Positions 8,133 to 15,616 of a stretch of DNA of 64,000 nucleotides are shown here, piece after piece. This DNA comes from CAWAPS01 sp963783945 (GTDB lineage: Bacteria; Actinomycetota; Acidimicrobiia; Acidimicrobiales; Palsa-688). A program made the position numbers and the translations under genes. The stretch lies in contig CAWAPS010000029.1 of the NCBI GenBank assembly GCA_963783945.1, positions 1 through 64,000 on the forward strand, given 5' to 3'. The notes beneath the pieces were generated by a model. It saw nothing but the letters and a program-made list of their open reading frames with translations, had not been told where the DNA came from and did no database searches. The first letter of the stretch is position 1. Each line of letters opens with the position of its first letter.

Positions 8133-8459
8133 TCAGGACCTAGGGTCGCCCCGACGTGCGGACACCTGCACTGCTCTGAGTCGGGCCACCTCCCGCTTGA
8201 GCTGCGTCACTTCTAGCTCAAGGGCCAGCAGCCGGCGAATGCCAACGAGGGTCACACCCTCGCCGGCCAACTCGTTAACCCGCTGAATCTGATCGATCTC
8301 CGAGCGGGTATAGCGCCGCTGTCCGCCGTGGGAGCGTTCCGGGCTGACGAGGTCTTCGCTATCGAGCCGGCGGAGAAAGGCCGGTTGCACCCTGAGCATG
8401 GCTGCGACCTGCCCTACCGTATAGAGGGGTGCATCTACGTTGTCTAGGGGAAGCCGCAT
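8133..8459 (-). CDS. MerR family transcriptional regulator (HspR-like)
   Basis: 108 aa from the ATG at 8459; a longer frame exists upstream but this start directly precedes the conserved part. LYTVGQVAAMLRVQPAFLRR is the helix-turn-helix, followed by the wing (GGQRRYTRSEIDQIQRV) and the helix region LAGEGVTLVGIRRLLALE. The C-terminal residues form a short coiled coil, LELEVTQLKREVARLR, for dimerisation. There is no Cys-rich sensor domain, which resembles HspR more than metal-sensing MerR proteins. It is preceded by a long leader holding a small upstream open reading frame and a promoter overlapped by a palindrome. Confidence 0.88.
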   Translation of the reverse strand: MRLPLDNVDAPLYTVGQVAAMLRVQPAFLRRLDSEDLVSPERSHGGQRRYTRSEIDQIQRVNELAGEGVTLVGIRRLLALELEVTQLKREVARLRAVQVSARRGDPRS

Positions 8460-8597
8460 CTGCACCCCAAAGTTGGTTGAAGCGCGCTCAGACGGTGATC
8501 GCCGTCTGTTCACGATTGTCGGACTGGATCGCCCCCCTCTGCTTGTCCTGGGACCGGGCCCGGGTGACATGCACCGATACGAGGTGGCGTTCCACTG

Positions 8598-8669
8598 TCA
8601 AGTCGATGGAGTCGGGAGACACAAAGGTGTCGAAGTTAGGCGTCGATGGGCCCAGCGGCAGGCAAGCAT
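8598..8669 (-). CDS. Candidate 23-residue leader peptide upstream of the MerR gene
   Basis: On the minus strand a strong Shine-Dalgarno (GAGGGGAGG) lies about 8 bases before an ATG at 8669, opening a 23-codon frame that ends at 8598. The peptide starts MLACRWAHRR and ends Pro/Thr/Ser-rich. It sits between the predicted promoter (8716-8745) and the MerR start (8459), in the same transcript. Such placement suits a leader peptide or a short independent protein. No homology is known to me; the evidence is the ribosome binding site and the position. Confidence 0.4.
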   Translation of the reverse strand: MLACRWAHRRLTSTPLCLPTPST

Positions 8670-8715
8670 TGCCATTTCCTCCCCTCGCAGGTTGCTGCTA
8701 TCGCTAGCACAAGAA

Positions 8716-8745
8716 AGCATAGAACGAAAGAGATAAAACATGCAA
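8716..8745 (-). promoter_or_regulatory. Predicted promoter for the leader peptide and MerR gene
   Basis: On the minus strand TTGCAT (8740-8745) and TATGCT (8716-8721) are separated by 18 bases, each matching the -35/-10 consensus at four of six positions, in the most AT-rich stretch of the area. The -35 element is embedded in the palindrome at 8737-8760, so a bound regulator would block or modulate this promoter. Confidence 0.45.
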
Positions 8746-8760
8746 CACCAGTTGCATGTT
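8737..8760. promoter_or_regulatory. Perfect 10-bp inverted repeat, candidate operator
   Basis: AACATGCAAC at 8737-8746 and its exact reverse complement GTTGCATGTT at 8751-8760 are separated by ACCA. There is no following T-run, so a terminator is unlikely. The repeat overlaps the predicted -35 of the leftward MerR promoter. It could be the binding site of that MerR protein (autoregulation) or of another dimeric regulator, and could also serve the GAF gene on the right. It does not resemble the HspR HAIR element. Confidence 0.55.
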
Positions 8761-9006
8761 GTGGTGCTCGCTCTCCGATTGATGCCTGGCTCGTAGCGGG
8801 GCTCGTTGTCCCGAAGGGCGCGACGCCAGGCGCCTGTGGTCGCTCCCTGGGCATCCACCGGCAGGTTGGTTGACAGTCTGGGGATGAAGGGGTAAAACCT
8901 AGTTGCCGTCGGTTAAGCAGCCAGCCGGGTGGAATCCTTCCCTGGGGCCTCGCGCTTGGCAGATGGTCCCCGGACGGTCACTCGATAGATGATCCCGGGG
9001 AGGACG
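8761..9006 (+). other. Leader region of the GAF gene, possible structured RNA
   Basis: These 246 bases lie between the palindrome and the GAF gene and encode no convincing protein. The stretch 8865-8960 contains several short G/C runs able to pair and two segments, GGGGTAAAACC and GCCGGGTGGAATCC, that loosely recall conserved pieces of the ydaO (c-di-AMP) riboswitch in the same order. The match is weak and I could not fold the RNA. Confidence 0.15.
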
Positions 9007-9891
9007 ATGGCGGTGGATGACCACCGACCCGGCTCAGCTCGCGCCCTCCAGTGGCCCAAAGGTGATCGAGCTCCGGGGTATGGACCGGATGGGTCTGATC
9101 GACCCGTAGACCACGAAATCGTGGGCGATGACCGATCCGGGGTGTCGGCGGGATTCGTTGTGGACTGGCAGATGTCGGGCTGGGCGCAAGGTTCGGTTGT
9201 TGATGCGCCCGGCCGCGAAGTATTCGCCTCGTTGCAGATGCTCGGTACCCCCTCGCGCCTCGATGGGCCCGAGCCTCGGCTGGTTCAGGCTGAATATCCC
9301 GTGGCCCCAGTCCCGCCCGAGCAACCCAGGCACTTGGCGGTGCGCGTCATTGATCTCGCGGTCCCAGATGAGACGCATCAGTTGGACCTGCGCCACCGCC
9401 TGGAACTGCCTGACGCCTGGTCACAAGAAAACCTGGGCCGGCTGATCAGACTGGCCTGCGCCCTCCTCGACGCGCCGATCGGTCTGGTCACCTTGGCGGA
9501 CCGCGACCGGCATCACTTCCTCGCCACTCACGGCCTCTCCGACGGGTTGGTCTCGCCCCGCAACAGCAGCCTGGGCTTCTCCCTCGGCCGGTACCCGGTC
9601 GGGTCTGATCGGCCGCTGATCGTGGGTGACGCCCGAGGGGATGCCGTCCTGGCCGCCAACCCGGCCCTCGCCGAGTTGGGCGTTTTGGCCTACGCCGGTA
9701 TCCCGTTGATAGGCCCTACGAGCCGGTCTTTCGGGACGTTCTGTGTGATCGATCTCGAGGTCCGGGACTGGGACGATCACCAGCTGGCCACCCTGGCCCG
9801 CCTGGCCGACATCGCCACCGAGATCTGCTTGGGGGACCGGGCTTATCACGAGTCCGAGGGGGTGCGGCGTGTGGCATCGACGGCACCGTAG
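9007..9891 (+). CDS. GAF domain protein
   Basis: 294 aa from the ATG at 9007, which has GGGGAGG just upstream; an in-frame ATG at 8989 lacks this. The first 120 residues are Gly/Pro-rich and unrecognised. From about residue 130 a GAF domain follows: NLGRLIRLACALLDAPIGLV, then LADRDRHHFLATHGL, RPLIVGDARGD, ELGVLAYAGIPLI and a closing TFCVIDLEVRDWDD with LATLARLADIATEI. No output domain (kinase, GGDEF, ANTAR) is present, so it probably binds a small ligand and acts through a partner protein. It belongs to a local group of signalling genes. Confidence 0.85.
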   Translation: MAVDDHRPGSARALQWPKGDRAPGYGPDGSDRPVDHEIVGDDRSGVSAGFVVDWQMSGWAQGSVVDAPGREVFASLQMLGTPSRLDGPEPRLVQAEYPVAPVPPEQPRHLAVRVIDLAVPDETHQLDLRHRLELPDAWSQENLGRLIRLACALLDAPIGLVTLADRDRHHFLATHGLSDGLVSPRNSSLGFSLGRYPVGSDRPLIVGDARGDAVLAANPALAELGVLAYAGIPLIGPTSRSFGTFCVIDLEVRDWDDHQLATLARLADIATEICLGDRAYHESEGVRRVASTAP

Positions 9892-9943
9892 AAGACCGGC
9901 CTGTGGGGCTCACCAGGACAGGTCCGTGGATGATGTTGCGGGG

Positions 9944-10339
9944 GTGAGCGTCGAGGCACGCGCTCTGGTCGAGGGTCGGGTAGTGGACAGACTGTGGACG
10001 GGAGACCAGCCTGTCCCCGGTTGGATGTGGCTCAACGCCCTCGCTCACCGACCGGTCGGGGAGCTCGGCGATCTGGTTGGGCTGGCCTGTGACCGGCCCG
10101 GCGACGGCTGGGTGGACGCCGTGATCGAGATCGCACTGTATTTCACCCGGACCCCAGGGGCGGAGACAGCACAGATACAGGCTGAATTGTTCGTACCGGC
10201 GGAACTGGAGGCCCTGGCCGGGCGGAGCCCCACCGACGGCCCGGGCCAGCTCGTACGGGCCGTTCGACGTCGGCTGGTCAGCGACAGCGGACGGCCAGTG
10301 CCAAACCGGACGGAGTTCCGCGACCAGTCGCAGATGTAA
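9944..10339 (+). CDS. Conserved-looking hypothetical protein
   Basis: 131 aa from a GTG start at 9944, chosen because the codons before it give an unlikely Arg/His-rich sequence and overlap the GAF gene. Residues include RVVDRLWTGDQPVPGWMWLN, LGDLVGLACDRPGDGW and AELFVPAELEALAGRSP. The mix of hydrophobic and acidic residues and strong third-position GC indicate a real protein, without signal peptide or membrane helix. I do not recognise a family. It lies between GAF and GAF-ANTAR genes on the same strand and may be part of that signalling group. Confidence 0.6.
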   Translation: MSVEARALVEGRVVDRLWTGDQPVPGWMWLNALAHRPVGELGDLVGLACDRPGDGWVDAVIEIALYFTRTPGAETAQIQAELFVPAELEALAGRSPTDGPGQLVRAVRRRLVSDSGRPVPNRTEFRDQSQM

Positions 10340-10731
10340 CGGAATCGGGAGCAGACCACATCGCCTGTCAGCTGAGAAGGGGAGGAGAGCAACGTGCCGC
10401 GACCATTGGCGACAACTTGGAGGTCACCGACGCGATGACAACCTGTGGTGCCGTCCAGGGGAAGATCCACTTAGCCACCCCGCCGGCGCGACTCGGCGTG
10501 CAGACAGCCCGGGGGCGTGCGTTGAACCGACCATGGGGCAGACGGGACCGCGGGCCTGTAGGATGGGGTGGTCATCCCTGTGAGAAGGGACGCCTCGGTT
10601 CGGGCGAGACGGCCGTGAGCCTGTCGCCCGGCGAAGGCTCTGTCGCCTCTTTTCGCTTGAGCGAAGGAGGCGTCGGTGGACGCGATCACATCACGAATTG
10701 GTCGGCGTCAGCCTGCTATGGGGCGGCCCGG
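10340..10731 (+). other. 392-base leader of the GAF-ANTAR gene with tandem hairpins
   Basis: No convincing gene is seen. Near the 3' end are consecutive inverted repeats: about 10575-10590 (TCCCT/AGGGA), 10601-10630 (CGGGCGA pairing with TCGCCCG), and 10644-10672 (CGCCTC plus TTCGCT pairing with AGCGAA plus GAGGCG). The last ends 59 bases before the GAF-ANTAR start. ANTAR domains bind paired RNA hairpins to control termination, so autoregulation is possible, but the loops seen here are not obviously the expected hexaloops. Confidence 0.4.
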
Positions 10732-11457
10732 ATGAGCGGCACGGACGCCGGCCGGGGGACAGACTTCGAGTTTCTGCCAGAACTGGCCGGTTTGCTGCTC
10801 TCCGAGGAGACCGTGTCGGGCATGCTGGACCTGATCGTCAACCTGGCCGTCTCGGGCGTCGAGGGCGTGGCCGGCGCGAGTGTTTCGATGGTGGTGCGCA
10901 ACGGCGATCAGGTGGAAACCAGCAACGCCAGCTCTGAGATGATCCGCATCGTCGACGAAGCCCAATACCAGGACAGCGCCGGTCCCTGCGTGGAGGCTAT
11001 CCGGACCGGACAAGAGGTCACGGTGGCCATCCCGTTCCCGGCCTGGGCCGCGTTCAGCGAGGGGGCCGCCCAGGCGGGGGTGCGCACGGTATGGTCCCTG
11101 CCCCTCCGCGTACGCCAACGCACCACCGGAGCGCTGAACCTGTACGCCACCCTCGCAGAATCCTGGGAGGACCCAGCGGCTGCTGCCGCCCGGGGCCTGG
11201 CCCAGCAGGCGTCGGTCGTCTTGGCCAATGCTGCGGCGCTGATGAGCAGTCAACTGACCAACCAACACCTCCAGGAGGCGCTGCAGAGCCGGGACCTCAT
11301 CGGCCAAGCCAAAGGGATCCTCATGGCCCGCCAAGCCATCGGCGCCGACGACGCCTTCGACATTCTGCGCCGGGCCTCGCAGCGCAGCGGTCGCAAACTC
11401 CGAGACGTCGCCGCCGAGCTGATCGCCAGAATTGATCGACCCGAAAACCCGACCTGA
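10732..11457 (+). CDS. GAF-ANTAR RNA-binding antiterminator-type regulator
   Basis: 241 aa from the ATG at 10732. Residues 10-165 form a GAF domain of the actinobacterial type (SVSMVVRNGDQVETSNASSE, then YQDSAGPCVEAIRTGQEV and VRTVWSLPLRV). Residues 175-235 form an ANTAR domain: LQSRDLIGQAKGILMARQAI, then DDAFDILRRASQRSGRKLRD, with the conserved Ala/aromatic pattern of the three-helix RNA-binding bundle. Such proteins sense a ligand or redox state through GAF and bind nascent RNA to prevent termination. A PdtaS-like kinase (38893-40416) exists in this window, but this protein has no receiver domain, so phosphorelay from it is unlikely. The following small gene begins 4 bases after the stop. 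Confidence 0.92.
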   Translation: MSGTDAGRGTDFEFLPELAGLLLSEETVSGMLDLIVNLAVSGVEGVAGASVSMVVRNGDQVETSNASSEMIRIVDEAQYQDSAGPCVEAIRTGQEVTVAIPFPAWAAFSEGAAQAGVRTVWSLPLRVRQRTTGALNLYATLAESWEDPAAAAARGLAQQASVVLANAAALMSSQLTNQHLQEALQSRDLIGQAKGILMARQAIGADDAFDILRRASQRSGRKLRDVAAELIARIDRPENPT

Positions 11458-11460
11458 TCG

Positions 11461-11709
11461 GTGGACCTATCTCGCGCCACCGCATTAGAAGCGGCCCGGC
11501 ACATGCTGGGCCTGACATTGGCCCAACTTTGGCTTGACTATCTGGCCCTCGGCGGCAACCTCCCCCCAGCCGCCATCGGCGCCGCCCTGTCGGGACGGGT
11601 CGGGCTGGGCGACCACGACCACGACTTGCTCGTCCAAGCCCTCAACGAGTACTTCATCGACCGAGCCCAAAACCACCCTCTCGCCTACGCCGACGAACTA
11701 CCTCGGTAA
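11461..11709 (+). CDS. Small helical protein paired with the ANTAR gene
   Basis: 82 aa from a GTG start three bases after the GAF-ANTAR stop, so co-translated. The sequence is all-helical in appearance: ARHMLGLTLAQLWLDYLALG, then a loop (GNLPPAAIGAALSG) and LLVQALNEYFIDRAQ ending HPLAYADE. I recall similar small proteins beside ANTAR regulators in other actinobacteria, where they have no assigned role. It may be a partner or modulator of the regulator. Confidence 0.75.
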   Translation: MDLSRATALEAARHMLGLTLAQLWLDYLALGGNLPPAAIGAALSGRVGLGDHDHDLLVQALNEYFIDRAQNHPLAYADELPR

Positions 11710-11950
11710 CCGCGAGCCCCATGGCGGGCCGGGAGTCCGGCGACGCGCATCGCCGATGAATTCAAAGGCTCGTTATGCCAAAGGCGGTAATCCTGGATCC
11801 GCTTCAGTGGGACTATCGGCTGGCTGCAGCGCCTTCACGTTGCGACCGGCCGTCTATAGGCCCGCCACTTCGAACCCGGCAATCGCAATGTGATGGCGAT
11901 ATCTTCGGCTGATTCACGCATCGCTATCGGGGTAGAAGAGTCCCGTGTTA

Positions 11951-12079
11951 ATGGACATTCTCATTGCGATCGTGATTGTGATTGTGGCTGCTGTTCTGGG
12001 CATCGTGGTTCACCCACTGCTGTGGATAATCGTCATCGTCGCTATCCTTTGGTTGTTCACGCGGCGCGGCCGTTGGTAG
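11951..12079 (+). CDS. 42-residue single- or double-span membrane peptide
   Basis: ATG at 11951 to TAG at 12077-12079. Two hydrophobic helices (ILIAIVIVIVAAVLGIVV and LLWIIVIVAILWLFT) are separated by HP, and the peptide ends in the basic tail RRGRW. This pattern matches short hydrophobic proteins common in actinobacteria, often stress-induced and of unknown function. The codons differ from the high-GC neighbours (many ATT and GTG), as expected for Ile/Val-rich peptides. The segment 11710-11950 before it has no other gene. Confidence 0.65.
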   Translation: MDILIAIVIVIVAAVLGIVVHPLLWIIVIVAILWLFTRRGRW

Positions 12080-12118
12080 CGGACTGTCTCAGACATGTTC
12101 CGGAGCGGTCCGAGCCGG

Positions 12119-12766
12119 TCAGGTCGGGGCGCCCGGGGTTTGGTGCGGCCGGCGGCCGGTCCATGCCACCAGGCGGTCGATCAGAGGGGCATCGGCCGGT
12201 ACCGGAACTGCCTCGGAGAACGGCGGAGACAGGGGCACGCCGGCCGGCATCTTCTCCATTGCTTCGTCTATCACGGCCGTCCGGCCTTCGGCTGGTAGTT
12301 CCCGGCGGATGGCCTCGAAGGCCGTCTCGAGCACGCCCTGGCTCCACGCCGGCGACTGGGCCGTGGCCGTGGCCAGGTCCCAGGTATGCACCACGATCTC
12401 GCATGTGTAGATGGCGAGAGTGTCGGCTCCGGTCATCTCGGTCCACGGCAGGCGGACGGTCCGCCCCAGGGCGGCGTCGGCCGACCATACGTCTCGGGTG
12501 TCCGCCGCAGCGTCGGCCCAGGCCGAGGTCCACTGCCCGTCCGCCACCTCCACGTCGGGAACCATGGGGTTCTGGCCGCGGCCCATCACCGCCACCTTCC
12601 GCAGCACGCCGACCAGGTGGTCCAGCAACCGGCGGGCGTCGAATTCGGGGCAAGGGGTGGGGGAGCGCAGCTGATCGGGCCGGACGCCGGCGATGACCTG
12701 GCCGCCGGTGGAGACGGCTTCGTCGAAGGTCCGGCGGATGTCGGTTGCAGTGCTGGGAGTCGTCAT
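12119..12766 (-). CDS. TIGR03086 family protein (mycothiol maleylpyruvate isomerase-like fold)
   Basis: 215 aa. The DinB-like four-helix metal-binding fold is visible: FDEAVSTGGQVIAGVRPDQL, then SPTPCPEFDARRLLDHLVGV with the first His ligand, and TCEIVVHTWDLATAT with the second. The C-terminus has SPPFSEAVPVPADAPLIDRL, then VAWTGRRP, which is diagnostic of TIGR03086. Actinobacterial relatives use mycothiol as cofactor in isomerisation or detoxification, but most members have no known substrate. It is divergent from the WYL regulator at 12832 with a 65-base promoter gap, so that regulator may control it. Confidence 0.9.
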   Translation of the reverse strand: MTTPSTATDIRRTFDEAVSTGGQVIAGVRPDQLRSPTPCPEFDARRLLDHLVGVLRKVAVMGRGQNPMVPDVEVADGQWTSAWADAAADTRDVWSADAALGRTVRLPWTEMTGADTLAIYTCEIVVHTWDLATATAQSPAWSQGVLETAFEAIRRELPAEGRTAVIDEAMEKMPAGVPLSPPFSEAVPVPADAPLIDRLVAWTGRRPHQTPGAPT

Positions 12767-12831
12767 GTAGTTAATGTTGCACCCCCAAACAGGCCAGGGA
12801 CTGTCCGGTTTCGCTAGGAAAATAGGGTCCG

Positions 12832-13803
12832 ATGAGAGCTGATCGCTTGGTGGCCATCCTGATGCTGCTGCAGACCCGGGGCCGGGTCACGGCGGCCGAG
12901 GTGGCCGACGAGCTCGAGGTGTCCGAGCGCACGGCCCGGCGCGACCTCGAGGCGCTGGGGATCGCGGGCCTGCCTATCTATTCGGTACAGGGCAGAGGCG
13001 GAGGTTGGCGCCTGCTCGGAGGGGGGCGCACGGACCTGAGTGGGTTGACCGCGGCGGAGGCCCGGGCCTTGTTTCTGGTCGCTGGGCCTTCCTCCGCATC
13101 GCCGGAGGTCAGGGCGGCGCTACGCAAGTTGGTGCGGGCGCTGCCCGAGCCGTTCCGCGAGGGCGCGGAGGCGGCGTCTGCCGCAGTTGTGGTCGACGCG
13201 GCAGGCTGGGGCGGGCGCAGCCCCGACCGCCCCCCGCCCCGCCATCTCGACGCGGTGCAGCAGGCGGTAGTAGAAGGCCAGCAGTTGCGGCTCGGCTACA
13301 TGGCCCGTGACCGCTCGGCCAGCCTGCGGGTGGTCCATCCATTGGGCCTGGCGGCCAAGGGGTCAGTCTGGTACCTGGTCGCGGCGACCGATGCCGGCCT
13401 GCGCACGTTCCGGGTCGACCGGGTCACCTCAGTCGAGCCGACAGGCGAGCCCGTGATCCGGCCCCCCGGTTTCAGCTTGCCCGAGGCGTGGCGAGCCATC
13501 TCGGAGGATGTCGACCGCCTGCGCACCCCTCTCCTGGTCCAGGCCGCCGCCGACCCCGCGGTGGTGCCGGTCTGCCGCTATATGTTCGGTACCCGTCTCC
13601 GGATCGGCCCGTCGCGTCCGGACGGGCGAATCGAACTCGAGTTGCGAGGGCACGGGGTACGGTCCCTCGCCGCCGAGATAGCGGGGTTGGGGTCGGCTGT
13701 CGAGATCCTGGAGCCGCCGGAGATGCGGGACCACCTGGCCCGGGTGGGCCAGGAGCTGTCGGTCACCTACGGACGGACGCCCCCTGACGGGGGCCCGACG
13801 TGA
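12832..13803 (+). CDS. YafY-type HTH/WYL domain transcriptional regulator
   Basis: 323 aa. The N-terminal HTH_11 domain (MRADRLVAILMLLQTRGRVT, AEVADELEVSERTARRDLEA) is followed by a linker and a WYL domain from about 145 (VEGQQLRLGYMARDR, VVHPLGLAAKGSVWYLVAAT, LRTFRVDRVTSVEPTGEPV), then the WCX extension to the end. WYL regulators bind nucleic-acid or nucleotide-like ligands and often control divergent neighbours. Here the neighbour is the TIGR03086 gene. Bases 13804-14063 after it contain no clear gene. Confidence 0.93.
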   Translation: MRADRLVAILMLLQTRGRVTAAEVADELEVSERTARRDLEALGIAGLPIYSVQGRGGGWRLLGGGRTDLSGLTAAEARALFLVAGPSSASPEVRAALRKLVRALPEPFREGAEAASAAVVVDAAGWGGRSPDRPPPRHLDAVQQAVVEGQQLRLGYMARDRSASLRVVHPLGLAAKGSVWYLVAATDAGLRTFRVDRVTSVEPTGEPVIRPPGFSLPEAWRAISEDVDRLRTPLLVQAAADPAVVPVCRYMFGTRLRIGPSRPDGRIELELRGHGVRSLAAEIAGLGSAVEILEPPEMRDHLARVGQELSVTYGRTPPDGGPT

Positions 13804-14063
13804 GGGCGGCGTGGCCGCCCGCCGAAGCGGGTCAGACCGGCCTGCTGTGGGAGACCGACCGGAGGGGGCCGGATTCCTGTAGCTGCACTACCGCGGCTGC
13901 CGGATCCGGATCGGAGAACGGGCACCCCGTCGCCGTAGTCAGCGTCGCGCCCAGTCGCATCGGTATCCCACTACGACGCCTCCAGGGCGATGCCGTTGGG
14001 GGCGGGGCTGCGTCTATGGGCGATTAGGCTCTCGCGGCGCGAAGGCGACTACCAGGAGGCTCG

Positions 14064-14546
14064 ATGACCATCGCGGTTGGCGACAGGATTCCCGATGTGA
14101 AGGTGCAGGTCCCGGGCCCAGGCGGCCCCGAAGCGGCCCAGACGGGCGATCTGCTCGGCAAGGGGACCGTTGTGCTGTTCGGCCTGCCCGGTGCATTCAC
14201 CCCCACATGCAGCGACTACCACCTCCCCGGATTCGTGCTCCGGGCGGAAGACCTGAAGGCTAAAGGCGTGGACAGGATCGCCTGTGTTTCGGTCAACGAC
14301 GCGTTCGTGATGAAGGCGTGGGGCCAGGCACACGAAGTCGGAGACAAGGTGACCCTCATAGCCGACGGCTCCGCTGACTTCACCAGAGCTCTGGGACTGG
14401 ACATCGACCTGACTGGGGGCGGGCTCGGGATTCGTTCTAAGCGATATTCCGCGATCATCAGGGACGGCGAGGTCACCGATCTCTCGGTGGAGGAGGGTCT
14501 CGGCTTGGACGTGAGCAGCGCCGAGGGAGTACTGGCCAAGCTCTAG
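14064..14546 (+). CDS. Peroxiredoxin, Prx5-like redoxin
   Basis: 160 aa with a CAGGAGG ribosome binding site. The peroxidatic Cys49 lies in PGAFTPTCSDYHLPGF, the signature of the Prx5 subfamily. The typical later motif VNDAFVMKAWGQ and the ADGSADFTRALGLDID segment are present. No second Cys is in the usual resolving position, so it likely works as a 1-Cys enzyme or uses an external thiol such as mycothiol. It reduces hydrogen peroxide and alkyl hydroperoxides in the cytosol. It is convergent with the thioesterase gene. Confidence 0.94.
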   Translation: MTIAVGDRIPDVKVQVPGPGGPEAAQTGDLLGKGTVVLFGLPGAFTPTCSDYHLPGFVLRAEDLKAKGVDRIACVSVNDAFVMKAWGQAHEVGDKVTLIADGSADFTRALGLDIDLTGGGLGIRSKRYSAIIRDGEVTDLSVEEGLGLDVSSAEGVLAKL

Positions 14547-14549
14547 CCG

Positions 14550-14954
14550 TCAGTCCCGCGGCGTGAGGAGGTAGGTCGAAGAGGCCTTGGCTACCAGGCG
14601 GCCGGAGGCGTCCGTGATCTGGGCCTCCACGAAGGTCACCCGCTTTCCTCCGCCTATGACCCGGGCGGTGCAGGTCAGGGGCTCGCCGACCGGCGCGCCC
14701 CGGAGGAAACTTATCGTGAGGTCAGTGTTCGCGGTGTGGGCCCGGCGGCCCTCCAGATTGGTTACGGTCGCCGTGGCCATAGCCGAATCCGCAAATGCGG
14801 CAAGGAATCCCCCCTGGACCACGCCGACCGGGTTCGCCATGTGCTCGCCCGCTGGCATCGTCCATACCGTCACTCCCGGGGTCGACTTGTCCACGCAGGT
14901 CATCCCGAGGGTCAAGTCGCAGTTGGGCGGGACGCGGGGCGCGCTGGTGCTCAC
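14550..14954 (-). CDS. PaaI-type hotdog thioesterase
   Basis: 134 aa from a GTG that overlaps the TetR stop (GTGA). The hotdog fold is seen in HMANPVGVVQGGFLAAFADS (central helix, with catalytic Gly/Asp region), then ATVTNLEGRRAHTANTDLTI, SFLRGAP and ARVIGGGKRVTFVEAQITD. Such enzymes hydrolyse acyl-CoA or aryl-CoA thioesters. Being translated together with the TetR gene, its expression is probably set by that regulator. The last codons are only a few bases from the end of the peroxiredoxin gene. Confidence 0.88.
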   Translation of the reverse strand: MSTSAPRVPPNCDLTLGMTCVDKSTPGVTVWTMPAGEHMANPVGVVQGGFLAAFADSAMATATVTNLEGRRAHTANTDLTISFLRGAPVGEPLTCTARVIGGGKRVTFVEAQITDASGRLVAKASSTYLLTPRD

Positions 14955-15616
14955 GGCACGGACGCCTTGCGGACCGCGCTGCCGGGCAAGCCCCGCAGTC
15001 CGGCCCATACCAGGTCGGCGAGCCGCCCCGCCAGCAGATCGGCGTCCACCGGCCGCTTGGGCCCGGTCTCAGTCGGGCCGGCATCGGGGCGGAGGGCGAC
15101 CCACCAGCGGCCGGCGACCTCGCCGAGGCCCACGATGGCGTAGCCGAGGAGCGCCCGGTGCGCCGAGTCGATGTCGGCGTCTATGAAGCCGGCGATCACC
15201 GCGGCCACAGACTCCTCCACCCGGCTGACGCACTCGGCGAATTCGTCGGTACGACGGGCCCCGCTGCCGAACAGAAGCTGGAAGGAGCTGGTTCGCTCGG
15301 CCACGAACCGGAAGTAGGCCCGAAACCCGGCCAGGACCCGTTGGTAGGGGTTGGCCTCCGCCGCTGCCTCGTCCGCCACACCGGCCAGGAGCCGCTGACC
15401 CTCGGAGTCCAGCAACTCGAGGTACAGCTTCCGCTTGGAGCCGAAGTGCTGGTAAAGGACCGGCTTGGTCACCCCGGCGGCCTCGGCGATCTCCTCCATC
15501 GACGTGTCGTGGAAGCCCCGGGCGGCGAACTGCTCGAGCGCCACTTCGAGTAGCTGGTTGCGACGGATCGCCGCGGGCAGCCTCTGCCTCAGCTCGCTGA
15601 CCCTCGGCTGGCTCAC
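14951..15616 (-). CDS. TetR family transcriptional regulator
   Basis: 221 aa. Residues 15-60 form the TetR HTH: RRNQLLEVALEQFAARGFHD, SMEEIAEAAGVTKPVLYQHF, then GSKRKLYLELLD. The remainder is the helical ligand-binding and dimerisation domain. The GTG start overlaps the stop of the glycosyltransferase frame (GTGA) and the stop overlaps the thioesterase start. The arrangement of TetR with a PaaI thioesterase suggests control of an acyl-CoA response; the ligand is unknown. Confidence 0.93.
   Translation of the reverse strand: MSQPRVSELRQRLPAAIRRNQLLEVALEQFAARGFHDTSMEEIAEAAGVTKPVLYQHFGSKRKLYLELLDSEGQRLLAGVADEAAAEANPYQRVLAGFRAYFRFVAERTSSFQLLFGSGARRTDEFAECVSRVEESVAAVIAGFIDADIDSAHRALLGYAIVGLGEVAGRWWVALRPDAGPTETGPKRPVDADLLAGRLADLVWAGLRGLPGSAVRKASVP

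Noticed and set aside
11890..12696. Long plus-strand Arg/Pro-rich frame antisense to the TIGR03086 gene
   Set aside because: It has no recognisable domain, its composition is typical of antisense frames in high-GC genes, and the opposite strand encodes a clear TIGR03086 protein.
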